A stretch of DNA of 16,239 nt from JBOGGX01 sp050744245 (GTDB lineage: Bacteria > Actinomycetota > Acidimicrobiia > Acidimicrobiales > JBOGGX01): NCBI GenBank assembly GCA_050744245.1, contig JBOGGX010000296.1, positions 1 to 16,239 on the forward strand. Direction: 5' to 3'. The position numbers and the translations under genes were made by a program. Below the pieces are notes generated by a model. That model was not told the origin of the DNA. It worked only from the letters and a program-made list of their open reading frames with translations, and did not search any database. Shown here one piece after another: positions 1 to 7,352 of the stretch (position 1 is its first letter; every line of letters starts with the position of its first letter).

Positions 1-61
1 GGGGATTGTAGCGGAGCGGGTTTCGCCGCCGAGCGGCCGGGGTATCGGATCGGGCATGTAG

Positions 62-112
62 GAACGTGCAGTTGCCCGTTGACACTCGCCCGCGCTCAAC
101 GGGCCCACGTTC
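62..112 (-). terminator. Long two-stem hairpin downstream of nagB-II
   Basis: Bases 62-68 (GAACGTG) pair perfectly with 106-112 (CACGTTC), and inside them 74-82 (GCCCGTTGA) pair perfectly with 96-104 (TCAACGGGC), leaving a 13-base loop and a small 5/1 internal bulge. This gives 16 base pairs about 70 bases after the stop codon of the minus-strand SIS gene, where a transcription terminator is expected. No T-run follows on either strand, so it would be a U-less hairpin if it terminates. The remainder of bases 1-183 holds no gene I can support. Confidence 0.5.
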
Positions 113-183
113 GGACCAGGGTGGCGACGGTCTGCCGCCACTCGAACTCGTTTGCGACTTGGCGACCCGATGGCGCCGAGCCG

Positions 184-1227
184 TCAGCGCGTCCTCGTGA
201 CCTTTGAAAGCCCGAACGGCGCGTCGACGTCGAGACCGCGATGCTCGGCCATGCCGACGGCGAGCAGCTGGCCGGGGATGACCGCGACCATCGGGCTGAG
301 CCACTCGGGGACGGTGACCAACGGCAGGGTGACCTCGTCATCGTGGGCGAGCGTCGGATCGTCGGAGACGATCATGGGTCGTGCGCCGCGCCTGCGGACC
401 TCGTCGAGGGCTTCGGCCACGTTGTTTCGGGTCGGACCGCTGGGCGCCAGGGCCAGCACGGGGTACGCGGGCCCCGCCTGGGCCACCGGGCCGTGCAGGA
501 AGTCGGCGGGCGAGTATGGCTCGGCGGCCACGCTGGTCAGTTCCTTGATCTTGAGCGCCACTTCGAAGGCCGTGCCGTAGTTCGCGCCCCGACCGATCAC
601 CGCCCCCCGCATCCAGCCGGCGGCGGCGGTGACGGCCGCGGCCACCGAGGCGACCGAGTCGTCCCGACCGAGCTGGTCGGCGAGGAGGTCGGGCGTGCGC
701 GCCAACTCGCCGCGTCGGTCGGCGTCCCCCGCGATCTCGGTCACGAGCGCAGCCACCGCGGCGAGGGACGCCGTGTAGGTCTTCGTGGCCGCCACCGCCC
801 GCTCCGGGCGGGCCCCCAGATCGACGACGTGGGCCGCGGCCCTGCCCATCGGAGAATCTGGCTCGTTGGTGATGGCGACGGTGAGGCACCCCTGCCGGGC
901 CGCCTCCTCGACCACGCTCACCACGTCAGGGGAGGCGCCCGACTGGGAGATCCCGATCACCATGGCGCCGTCGTAGCGTGGCGGCGTGCCGTACAAGGTG
1001 TGCAGCGACGGTGTCGCCAACGCGACCGGAAGACGGAGCCGCCAACCGAAGAGAAACTCGGCGTACCGAGCCGCGTTGTCCGAGGTGCCCCGGGCCGCGG
1101 TGACCACAAGGGGAGGACCGGTCCGCTCGACGTCGGCGGCGATCCGGCGCACGGTCGCCGCCTCCCGCCGCAGCAGTCGGTCGATGACCTCCGGCTGCTC
1201 GGCGATCTCGTCCAGCACCAACGACAT
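184..1227 (-). CDS. Double-SIS glucosamine-6-phosphate deaminase, NagB-II/AgaS type
   Basis: A 347-residue cytosolic protein built of two SIS sugar-isomerase domains, without the N-terminal glutaminase domain of GlmS. The first domain shows AARGTSDNAARYAEF (residues 44-58), the phosphosugar-binding ISQSGASPDV (93-102) and ERAVAATKTYT (142-152). The second shows the GRGANYGTAFEVALKIKE helix (212-229) and the DFLHGP loop (242-247). The C-terminus ends in GLSKVTRT, as in NagB-II and AgaS proteins. Such enzymes convert glucosamine-6-phosphate, or a related amino-sugar phosphate, to a ketose phosphate plus ammonia. This is the step after NagA, whose gene lies 1.3 kb away. The ATG at 1227 is the first Met of the family-like N-terminus; no clear Shine-Dalgarno precedes it. 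The dre-like site at 1233-1248 lies directly upstream. An isomerase acting on galactosamine-6-phosphate is the main alternative. Confidence 0.86.
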   Translation of the reverse strand: MSLVLDEIAEQPEVIDRLLRREAATVRRIAADVERTGPPLVVTAARGTSDNAARYAEFLFGWRLRLPVALATPSLHTLYGTPPRYDGAMVIGISQSGASPDVVSVVEEAARQGCLTVAITNEPDSPMGRAAAHVVDLGARPERAVAATKTYTASLAAVAALVTEIAGDADRRGELARTPDLLADQLGRDDSVASVAAAVTAAAGWMRGAVIGRGANYGTAFEVALKIKELTSVAAEPYSPADFLHGPVAQAGPAYPVLALAPSGPTRNNVAEALDEVRRRGARPMIVSDDPTLAHDDEVTLPLVTVPEWLSPMVAVIPGQLLAVGMAEHRGLDVDAPFGLSKVTRTR

Positions 1228-1232
1228 GCGCA

Positions 1233-1248
1233 GGTGGTCTAGGTCAGG
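1233..1248. promoter_or_regulatory. dre-like operator (DasR/NagR family) in divergent promoter
   Basis: The 16 bases GGTGGTCTAGGTCAGG match the Streptomyces DasR-responsive element A(G/C)TGGTCTAGACCA(G/C)T at 12 positions, including an intact left half GTGGTCTAG and a partly degenerate right half. It lies 5 bases upstream of the nagB-II start and about 57 bases upstream of the amidohydrolase-nagA unit. DasR and NagR are GntR-family repressors of N-acetylglucosamine uptake and catabolism, so the site is in the expected place. No GntR gene is in the window. Single occurrence by chance cannot be excluded. Confidence 0.5.
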
Positions 1249-1304
1249 GGCAGAAACCCGTCAAACCCCCGAACACCGCGGACGGACGTGACCGGTTGGC
1301 GCCC

Positions 1305-2504
1305 ATGCTGCTCCTGACCGGCGTCCGCCCATGGGCCCGGTCGCCCGATGACCCGCCGGTCGACGTGCTCTGCCGCGACGGACGCATCACGGCCATCGCC
1401 GATGGTCTCGACGGGAGCGAGTCGGCGGCGGCGGCCGAGGTCGTCGATGGTGCGGGTGGCGTCGCCCTGCCCGGCTTCGTCGATGCCCACGGCCATCTCG
1501 ATTCGACTCGGCTGGGCCTCCCGTTCCGGCCCCACACCGCCGAGCCGTCGCTGCGGGGCCTGATCATGAACGACCGGGCCCACTGGCGCGACGCCGGCGC
1601 CTCGGTCGCGGCGCGGGCGACGCACACCCTGGGCCGCGCGATCGCGCTCGGGGCGACACTCGTGCGCAGCCACGCCCAGGTCGACACCGGTTGCGGCCTC
1701 GAACGGCTGCACGGCGTGATGGCCGCCCGTGACGCCCACCGCGGCCGGGCTCACGTCCAGATCGTGGCCTTCCCCCAGTGCGGTATCCTCGGCGACGCGG
1801 GCACCATCGACCTGCTCGAGGCCGCGCTCGACGACGGCGCCGACCTCATCGGCGGGCTCGACCCGGCCGGCTACGACCGCGACCCCGTCAGTCACCTCGA
1901 TGTCGTGTTCGACCTGGCCGAGCGGCACCGTGCCGACATCGACATCCATCTGCACGACGCCGGCGAACTGGGCGCGATGGAGATCGAGCTGATCTGTGAC
2001 CGTACCGACGCCCTCGGCATGCAGGGCCACGTGACGATCAGCCACGCGTTCGCGGTGTCGACCGTCGACGCCGCCCGCCAGTCCACGCTCATCGAACGGC
2101 TGGCCCGAGCCGACGTCGCCCTGGCCACGGTGGCGCCCGGCGGGCGGACCCAGCTGCCGCTCGTCGCGTTGCGGGACGTCGGGGTGCGGGTGGGACTCGG
2201 CCAGGACGGCACCCGCGACTACTGGTCGCCCTACGGGAACGGCGACCTGGTCGAGCGGGCGTTCCTGCTCGCCTATCAGTCGGCGTTCAGACGCGACGAT
2301 CTCATCGAGCTGTGCGCACGGGTGGCGACCGAGGGTGGGGCGAACGTGTGCCGGCGAACCGACCATCGGCTCGAAGTCGGCGGTCGGGCCGACATCGTCG
2401 TGCTGCGCGGCGACACGACCGTGGCCGCGATCATGGACCGGCTGCCGCAGCGCCTCGTGATCGCCGCCGGCCGGCTCGTCGCCCGCGACGGCGAGCTGGT
2501 GTAG
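1305..2504 (+). CDS. Cytosine-deaminase-like metal-dependent amidohydrolase
   Basis: A 399-residue TIM-barrel amidohydrolase of the CodA (COG0402) type. The metal ligands are visible in order: AHGHLD (residues 61-66), DIHLHDAGE (213-221, ligand His215), SH (246-247) and GQDGTRDYWSPYG (299-311, ligand Asp301). VRSHAQVD and QIVAFPQCGIL also follow the E. coli CodA pattern. CodA carries HCDE with catalytic Glu217 where this protein has HLHD, so Asp218 or Glu221 would have to take the proton-shuttle role. The substrate may not be cytosine. It is followed 60 bases later by nagA on the same strand and is divergent from nagB-II, suggesting a link to amino-sugar or aminated-base salvage. The ATG at 1305 is preferred; an in-frame TTG at 1296 would add three residues. 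No strong ribosome binding site decides. Confidence 0.8.
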   Translation: MLLLTGVRPWARSPDDPPVDVLCRDGRITAIADGLDGSESAAAAEVVDGAGGVALPGFVDAHGHLDSTRLGLPFRPHTAEPSLRGLIMNDRAHWRDAGASVAARATHTLGRAIALGATLVRSHAQVDTGCGLERLHGVMAARDAHRGRAHVQIVAFPQCGILGDAGTIDLLEAALDDGADLIGGLDPAGYDRDPVSHLDVVFDLAERHRADIDIHLHDAGELGAMEIELICDRTDALGMQGHVTISHAFAVSTVDAARQSTLIERLARADVALATVAPGGRTQLPLVALRDVGVRVGLGQDGTRDYWSPYGNGDLVERAFLLAYQSAFRRDDLIELCARVATEGGANVCRRTDHRLEVGGRADIVVLRGDTTVAAIMDRLPQRLVIAAGRLVARDGELV

Positions 2505-2564
2505 CCGGCGAGCCCACGACCGCGGGTCATGGGGGTTCGTCTGCCTGTGTGATGATGCTCGATC

Positions 2565-3671
2565 ATGACGCGGCTCGGTGTTGCTGCGGCGTTGGTGAAC
2601 GGGCAGCGCGTCCAGGGCGACGTCGACGTCGGCGCCGACGGCCGGGTGGCCGCCGTCGGGGTCACGCCTCCTGCTCGGGCGGGCCTCGCCGCGCCCGGTT
2701 TCGTCGACCTCCAGGTCAACGGGTTCTTCGGGGTCGACTTCCTGGCCGCCGACCCCGACGGCTACGAGCGGGCCGGCCGGGCGCTGGCGGCCACGGGCGT
2801 CACCGCCTACCAGCCGACGTTCGTCACGTCGCCGGTCGAGGTCTACGAGGCGGCGCTGGCCACCGCGGCAGCACTCCCGAGCACGCCTGGGGGACCACGC
2901 GTGCTCGGCGTCCATCTCGAGGGGCCGTTCCTGGCGCCGTCCCGCCGGGGCGCGCACAACGCAGACCTGCTGCTGCCACCGGACCCGGCCCTGCTGCGCC
3001 GGCTGCTGGCCGCCGGACCGGTCGCCTACGTGACGCTGGCCCCCGAGCTCCCCGGGGCGTTGGCGCTGATCGCAGACATGGTGGCCCTCGGCATCGTCGT
3101 CTCCCTCGGTCACAGCGACGCCGACGCAGCCGCGGCCCACGCCGGGTTCGACGCCGGGGCGACCACCGTGACCCATCTGTTCAACGCGATGCCGGCCTTC
3201 GGCCATCGGACCCCCGGCCTGGCCGGAGCCGCGCTGGCCCGGCCCGACGTCGTCGTGCAGGCGATCGTCGATCATGTCCACCTCGCCCCGGAGGCGACCC
3301 AGGTGGCGTGGGCCGCGGCGCGGGGCCGGTTCGCGCTGGTCACCGACGCGATAGAGGCCGCCGGGCTGCTCTCGGGCCGTCACCGACTCGGCGACCGGAA
3401 AGTGACGGTCGCAGACGGGGAGGTTCGCCTCGACGACGGCACCCTGGCCGGCAGTGTCCTCACCATGGACCGGGCGGTGCGCAACCTCGCCGGTCTGGGC
3501 GTGCCCGTCGATGAGGCGCTGGTGGCGGCGAGCGAGGTGCCGGCCGGGGTTCTGCGCCGGGTCGACCTCGGCCGGCTGACCCCCCAGGCCGCGGCCGACA
3601 TCGTCGTGCTCGACGACGCCCTGGCCCCGGTGCGCACGGTCGTCGGGGGGATCGAGGTCTTCAGTCGCTGA
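2565..3671 (+). CDS. nagA: N-acetylglucosamine-6-phosphate deacetylase
   Basis: A 368-residue cytosolic amidohydrolase that removes acetate from N-acetylglucosamine-6-phosphate to give glucosamine-6-phosphate. The family landmarks are all present: APGFVDLQVNGFFGVDF (residues 43-59), HLEGPFL with metal ligand Glu119, LGHSDAD with His183, THLFNAMP with His204, the substrate-binding DHVH (236-239), LVTDAIEAAG with catalytic Asp261, and TLAGS (293-297). The C-terminal strand region AADIVVLDD closes the small beta domain. Length is normal (about 380 residues). It lies 60 bases behind the CodA-like gene in the same direction, probably one operon, and its product is the substrate of the nearby NagB-II-type enzyme. 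There is no clear Shine-Dalgarno before the ATG; the upstream ATGs at 2552 and 2555 are out of frame. The stop lies 14 bases from a convergent tRNA gene. Confidence 0.93.
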   Translation: MTRLGVAAALVNGQRVQGDVDVGADGRVAAVGVTPPARAGLAAPGFVDLQVNGFFGVDFLAADPDGYERAGRALAATGVTAYQPTFVTSPVEVYEAALATAAALPSTPGGPRVLGVHLEGPFLAPSRRGAHNADLLLPPDPALLRRLLAAGPVAYVTLAPELPGALALIADMVALGIVVSLGHSDADAAAAHAGFDAGATTVTHLFNAMPAFGHRTPGLAGAALARPDVVVQAIVDHVHLAPEATQVAWAAARGRFALVTDAIEAAGLLSGRHRLGDRKVTVADGEVRLDDGTLAGSVLTMDRAVRNLAGLGVPVDEALVAASEVPAGVLRRVDLGRLTPQAAADIVVLDDALAPVRTVVGGIEVFSR

Positions 3672-3685
3672 CCTACGTGGCGACG

Positions 3686-3774
3686 CGGAGAGGGTGGGAT
3701 TTGAACCCACGGACGAGTTGCCCCGTCAACGCCTTAGCAGGGCGCCCCGATCAACCAGACTCCGGCACCTCTCC
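3686..3774 (-). tRNA. tRNA-Ser (anticodon GCT)
   Basis: An 89-base class II tRNA. The acceptor stem GGAGAGG (5' end at 3774) pairs with CCTCTCC and has G as discriminator. The anticodon loop is CTGCTAA (3740-3734), giving anticodon GCT, which reads AGC/AGU serine codons. A long variable arm and the T-loop GTTCAAATC are present. CCA is not encoded. A TACGCT sequence (3797-3792) ends 17 bases upstream of the 5' end and could be a -10 box, but no good -35 is visible. The gene may also be co-transcribed with the upstream tRNA-Ser(TGA), 54 bases away. Confidence 0.96.
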
Positions 3775-3828
3775 TCTGAGCTGAGTCGGCCAGCGTAGCC
3801 GCGCCCGGCGGCCGACCGACCTGGTCCG

Positions 3829-3915
3829 CGGAGCGGGAGGGATTCGAACCCCCGAGCCCTTTCGGGCTGCCCGCTTTCAAGGCGGGTGCAATCGGCCGAA
3901 CTCTGCCACCGCTCC
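3829..3915 (-). tRNA. tRNA-Ser (anticodon TGA)
   Basis: An 87-base class II tRNA. The acceptor stem GGAGCGG (5' end at 3915) pairs with CCGCTCC and has discriminator G. The anticodon loop CTTGAAA (3881-3875) gives TGA, reading UCA and, by wobble or modification, other UCN codons. The variable arm is a clear hairpin (GCCCGAAAGGGC) and the T-loop is GTTCGAATC. CCA is not encoded. It lies 36 bases beyond the stop of the upstream membrane-protein gene in the same direction. A TACCTT at 3928-3923 resembles a -10 box but lies only 7 bases from the mature 5' end. Confidence 0.96.
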
Positions 3916-3951
3916 GAGCGGCAAGGTACCCGGTCGACGGGGCGGGTCGGA

Positions 3952-4815
3952 CTATTCGGCCACGGTGAACGAGCCGATCATCTCCTCGAACGGGTCGAGC
4001 TCGCGCTCGATGTCGTCGGTGGTCATGGTGATGGCCCACGTCGATCCGCCCGCCGGCACCTGGAACTGGACGCCGTGGGCGTCGATCGTGGAGCCGTCTG
4101 GCTGGTTGAACGTGATGTCGTACTCGATGACGAGGGCCCCGCCGACGGGGATGTCGATGATGTCGGTCGTGATGTTGCGGGCGCCGAGGGGTTCGAGCTG
4201 GGAGACCACCGTCGACTCGATGAGCCCGAGATCGGCCTCGCCCGGCGACTTGATGATGTTGATGTTCGGCCCGAACGGGGTCTGGGTGGGATCGATGGCG
4301 AGCAGCACCCCGCCGGCGGTGACGAGGTCGTCGGCCTGGGACAGCGCCCCGGCGAGCTGGGGGTTGTCGTCGACGAAGTCGTCCAGGCTGTCCTGCACCG
4401 CCGGGTCGGCGAGATCGAACTCCCGCCACGTCTCGGGCAGCGCGATGGCGAACCCCTCGTCCTCGTTGATGAGCGGGACGAACCCGTCGGCCACGTCGAG
4501 CTCGAGCCCCCCGCCCTCGGCCGTCGTGGTCGTCGAGTCGTCGTCGTCCGCCTCGGTGGTGGTCGTCGAGTCGTCGACCACGACGTCGCCGTCGTCATCA
4601 CCGGCCGTGACCACGACGAAGCCGATGATGGCTGCGGCCACCGCGGCCACCGCGACGATCACGGCGAGCGGGCCCTTCGACTTCTTCTGCGGCGGGGGCC
4701 CGGAGTAGGGGGGGTACGGGGACGCCGGCGGCTGGGCCATCGGCGGCTCCTGCGGCGGGTACCACCGGCCGTCGGAGGCCTGCCACCAGCCGGGCCCCTG
4801 CGGGTAGTCACTCAT
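3952..4815 (-). CDS. Single-pass membrane protein with GWWQASDGRWYPP N-terminus
   Basis: A 287-residue protein of unknown function. It starts with GPGWWQASDGRWYPP (residues 8-21), a short Trp-rich motif related to DUF2510 that heads many acidimicrobial membrane proteins. A Pro/Tyr-rich cytoplasmic stretch leads to KKSK, then one transmembrane helix (about 49-70). Outside follows an Asp/Thr linker with two copies of DDSTTTT, then a soluble domain (about 103-287) beginning VADGFVPLINEDEGFAIALPETWREF. That opening resembles the first strand of PsbP/DcrB-like secreted domains, a tentative link. The N-in, C-out topology follows from the KKSK/TM order. The start ATG at 4815 has GGAG ten bases upstream. 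It is followed by the two tRNA-Ser genes on the same strand. Its layout resembles the larger 543-residue protein at 11173-12804. Confidence 0.75.
   Translation of the reverse strand: MSDYPQGPGWWQASDGRWYPPQEPPMAQPPASPYPPYSGPPPQKKSKGPLAVIVAVAAVAAAIIGFVVVTAGDDDGDVVVDDSTTTTEADDDDSTTTTAEGGGLELDVADGFVPLINEDEGFAIALPETWREFDLADPAVQDSLDDFVDDNPQLAGALSQADDLVTAGGVLLAIDPTQTPFGPNINIIKSPGEADLGLIESTVVSQLEPLGARNITTDIIDIPVGGALVIEYDITFNQPDGSTIDAHGVQFQVPAGGSTWAITMTTDDIERELDPFEEMIGSFTVAE
4526..4576 (-). repeat. 18-base direct repeat coding for the DDSTTTT linker
   Basis: The sequence GTGGTCGTCGAGTCGTCG occurs at 4526-4543 and again at 4559-4576, exactly 33 bases (11 codons) apart and in frame. It encodes the duplicated acidic/threonine linker just outside the predicted membrane helix. 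The in-frame spacing suggests repeat expansion of a flexible, possibly glycosylated, spacer. Confidence 0.75.
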
Positions 4816-4891
4816 GACGATTCGGCTCCGTTCGGACCTGGAATGCGTAGCACCCAGGGCAACGCCCGCGGGTCGCGCCCGGTTCCGGCGA

Positions 4892-6427
4892 TCAGCGGAA
4901 GGCGGCGATCACCGGGGCGAATCGCTCGATCATCTCTGGTCCGTCGAGGCCGGGGAAGTTCACGATCGCGGCCTGGGCCCCGGCCTCGGCGAATTGGCGG
5001 AAGCGGCCGATCTGGTCGTCGGCCGTGCCTGCGTTGACCCGGTCGGCGAACGCCTCCGGGCTGACGTTCTGGGGCCGCAGCCGCTCGACCAGCGCGTCGA
5101 CCGCCGGCTGGTCGGGCGCCACCAGCGCCGACGTGAGAAAGGTCAGCTCCACCTCGGAAGGATCGCGGCCGACCTCGTCGCAGTGACGGTGCAGCACCGA
5201 GACCCTCCGGCGCACCGTGTCCGGGTCGCCGAACAGGTTGCAGGCGTCGGCGTAGCGGGCCACGAGCCGCAGCGTCTTCTTCTCGCCGGAACCGCCGACC
5301 ATGATCGGCACCCGCTCCTGCAGCGGGCGGGGGTAGCAGACCAGCTCGGTCGCACTGACCACCTTGCCTGAGAACGACGGCGACCCCGGGCCCCACAGCA
5401 ACGGCAGCAGCCGCAGGGCGTCCTCCAGGAGGTCGAACCGCTCGTTCAGCGGGGGGAAGCGCCAGCCGTAGGCCAGGTGCTCGCGCTCGAACCAGCCGGC
5501 CCCCAGCCCGCAGATCGCCCGCCCGCCGGACAGGACGTCGAGGGTGGCGATGATCTTCCCGAGGTGGGCGATGTTGCGGTAGGCGATCCCGGTGACCAGC
5601 GCGCCCAGTCGAGCCGTCGTGGTCTGGCCGGCGAGGAACGACAGGGCGGTGTAGCTGTCGAGCATGTCGTGCCAGTCGGGGCCGACGAGAGGTATCTGGA
5701 TGAAGTGGTCCATCACGAAGATGCGGGAGAACCCGACGTCCTCTGCGGTGCGGGCGATGTCGGCCAGGCGGGGACCGATCTCGGCCGGCCCGCCGGGCCA
5801 GGTGAAGCCGGGGATCTGGAGTCCGAACTGCAGGGGCATGGGGGCCTCCCTCTGTCGGTGGGCGAAGCGCGGGGCGTCGAGCAGCCGAGCCGGCACGATC
5901 TCGACCGGTTCCGGGGGGTGGACGGCGGCGAAGCCTTCGGAGGCGAGCTGGTCGCGGACGACGTCCCACCGTTTGAGCTGACCGGAGAGCACCGCGGGCG
6001 GAATGGCCCGCTCCCGGCCGCGGTTGCGGGCGCGGCACTCGCGGGCCGGGGTGTCGAACGCGACGGCGTGACAAGGGACGCGGTGGCGGGCGGCCAGGTC
6101 GATCAGCCAGCGGCGCCAGTCGTCGTCGAGGGCCAGGGTGTCGACCACGGTGAGCAGGTGCCGCCTGAGCCGACGTTCGATGACGTTCTCCAGGACGGCG
6201 AAGGCGTCCTTGCTGGCCCGCTGGTCGTGCTCGCCCTCACCGACCATGGCGCGGATGGCGTCGGCCGACACCACCTGGCTGGGCCGGAACCACGTCGCGG
6301 CCCACGTGGACTTGCCCGAGGCGCCCGGTCCCACCAGGACGACGAGGCTGGGTGCCGGCAGGCGGACGGTCAACGCGACGTGACCCGACCCCGCAGGTCG
6401 GTGACCCAGGTGTCGGCGGCCCGCCAT
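4892..6427 (-). CDS. P-loop kinase domain fused to F420-dependent LLM oxidoreductase
   Basis: One open frame of up to 511 residues with two domains. Residues about 27-190 are a small P-loop kinase of the polynucleotide-kinase-like type: Walker A GPGASGKST (33-41), a VVDT strand (94-97) and an Arg-rich lid RARNRGRER (132-140). From Met197 (start at 5839) the remaining 315 residues are a complete luciferase-like oxidoreductase of the Rv1855c/TIGR03560 type, showing FGLQIPGFTWPG, VMDHFIQIPLVGP, VTGIAYRN, ISGGRAI-like LSGGRAICGLGAGW and MVGGSGEKKTLRLVARYAD. Such enzymes use coenzyme F420. The first ATG (6427) overlaps pheA by 58 bases; an in-frame TTG at 6373 forms a TTGA overlap with the pheA stop and would suit the short N-termini of kinases better. 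A strong ribosome binding site precedes the internal Met197, so a separate oxidoreductase product is possible. Confidence 0.85.
   Translation of the reverse strand: MAGRRHLGHRPAGSGHVALTVRLPAPSLVVLVGPGASGKSTWAATWFRPSQVVSADAIRAMVGEGEHDQRASKDAFAVLENVIERRLRRHLLTVVDTLALDDDWRRWLIDLAARHRVPCHAVAFDTPARECRARNRGRERAIPPAVLSGQLKRWDVVRDQLASEGFAAVHPPEPVEIVPARLLDAPRFAHRQREAPMPLQFGLQIPGFTWPGGPAEIGPRLADIARTAEDVGFSRIFVMDHFIQIPLVGPDWHDMLDSYTALSFLAGQTTTARLGALVTGIAYRNIAHLGKIIATLDVLSGGRAICGLGAGWFEREHLAYGWRFPPLNERFDLLEDALRLLPLLWGPGSPSFSGKVVSATELVCYPRPLQERVPIMVGGSGEKKTLRLVARYADACNLFGDPDTVRRRVSVLHRHCDEVGRDPSEVELTFLTSALVAPDQPAVDALVERLRPQNVSPEAFADRVNAGTADDQIGRFRQFAEAGAQAAIVNFPGLDGPEMIERFAPVIAAFR
5837..5851 (-). promoter_or_regulatory. 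Internal ribosome binding site and ATG at the domain junction
   Basis: On the minus strand AGGGAGG (5851-5845) stands five bases before an in-frame ATG (5839-5837), the best Shine-Dalgarno I noticed on this strand. The ATG begins MPLQFGLQIPGF, the natural N-terminus of a stand-alone Rv1855c-like enzyme. Translation could therefore start here independently of the kinase domain. Confidence 0.6.
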
Positions 6428-7332
6428 GAGGCGTCGCTGGCCCGGCGCACGGCCTCGCCGTGGTCGCCGGCCGCCGGGTACGAGCCGAGGAACTTCACGT
6501 CGGCCTGCTTGCTCTTGAGGTCGCGCAGGCAGTCGGCGACGAGCTCGTCGGCCACGTGGCCCTCGCAGTCGAGGGCGAAGCAGTACTGGCCCAGTCCCCG
6601 CTTGGTCGGCCGCGATTCGAGCTTGGTCAGGTTGATGGCCCTGGCCGCGAACTCCTGAAGGATGGCGAGCAGCGATCCGGGCCGGTCGTCGTGCTGGAAC
6701 ACGACCAGGGTGGTCTTGTCGTGCCCGGTCGGGGCCGGGATGCCCGCCGACGGCGCCATCACCGTGACGAACCGGGTCTGGTTCTCCGGGTGGTCAGCAA
6801 TGCCGGTGGCGCCGACGTCGAGCCCGTACATCGAGGCGGCCAGGGCGGTGCCGATGGCGGCGGACGCCGGGTCGCGCTCCTCCCCGAGGACCCGGGCGGC
6901 CTCGGCCGTCGAGTTGGCCGCGACCACGGTGACCGAGTCGAGCTTGGTCGCGAGGAAGCGGCGGCATTGGGCGGTGGCGTGGGGGAACGACACCACGCGG
7001 CGGATGTCGGCCAGCGATGCGCCCGGCACGACCAGCAGGTTGAGCTGGACGGAGATCACGACCTCCCGGGTGATGAGCAGATCGGATTCGAACGCGAGGG
7101 TGTCGAGGGTGACGTTGACCGTGCCCTCGATCGCGTTCTCGACCGGGACGAACCCGACGTCGAGCTCGCCCGACTCGGTGGCGGCCAGCACGTCGCTGAT
7201 CGAGGCCATGGGGACGAGCTCGCCCGCCACCAGGTCGGGCTGGGTCATCAGGGCCTGCTCGGTGAACGTGCCCGGGGGTCCGAGGAACCCGACTCGCGAC
7301 GGTGCATCGGCGGCGGCGGCAGCGGTGGGCAT
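6370..7332 (-). CDS. pheA: Prephenate dehydratase
   Basis: A 320-residue enzyme converting prephenate to phenylpyruvate in phenylalanine synthesis. The PDT domain spans about residues 13-191, with GFLGPPGTFTEQAL (15-28), PVENAIEGTV (63-72) and the catalytic TRF motif (186-188, NQTRFVTV). A regulatory ACT domain follows (about 206-285) with the ESRP motif at 239-242, expected to bind phenylalanine for feedback inhibition. The length is typical of monofunctional actinobacterial PheA, with a 35-residue tail. The ATG at 7332 has no Shine-Dalgarno. A TATCCT (7347-7342) ends nine bases upstream and could be the -10 of a nearly leaderless transcript. The gap to divergent larB is only 20 bases, so this box would overlap the larB ribosome binding site. 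The stop overlaps the downstream kinase-oxidoreductase ORF. Confidence 0.94.
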   Translation of the reverse strand: MPTAAAAADAPSRVGFLGPPGTFTEQALMTQPDLVAGELVPMASISDVLAATESGELDVGFVPVENAIEGTVNVTLDTLAFESDLLITREVVISVQLNLLVVPGASLADIRRVVSFPHATAQCRRFLATKLDSVTVVAANSTAEAARVLGEERDPASAAIGTALAASMYGLDVGATGIADHPENQTRFVTVMAPSAGIPAPTGHDKTTLVVFQHDDRPGSLLAILQEFAARAINLTKLESRPTKRGLGQYCFALDCEGHVADELVADCLRDLKSKQADVKFLGSYPAAGDHGEAVRRASDASWRAADTWVTDLRGRVTSR

Positions 7333-7352
7333 CGCGCGAGCAGGATAGTGAC

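Noticed and set aside
1239..3710. An 823-residue open frame on the minus strand
   Set aside because: It is antisense to the amidohydrolase and nagA genes, which carry complete family motifs. Its peptide is Arg/Gly/His-rich low complexity without domains, typical of a GC-rich shadow frame.
3686..3915. tRNA-Ser genes as an integration site of a mobile element
   Set aside because: No integrase and no direct repeat of the tRNA 3' end was seen in the window; both flanks are ordinary chromosomal genes.
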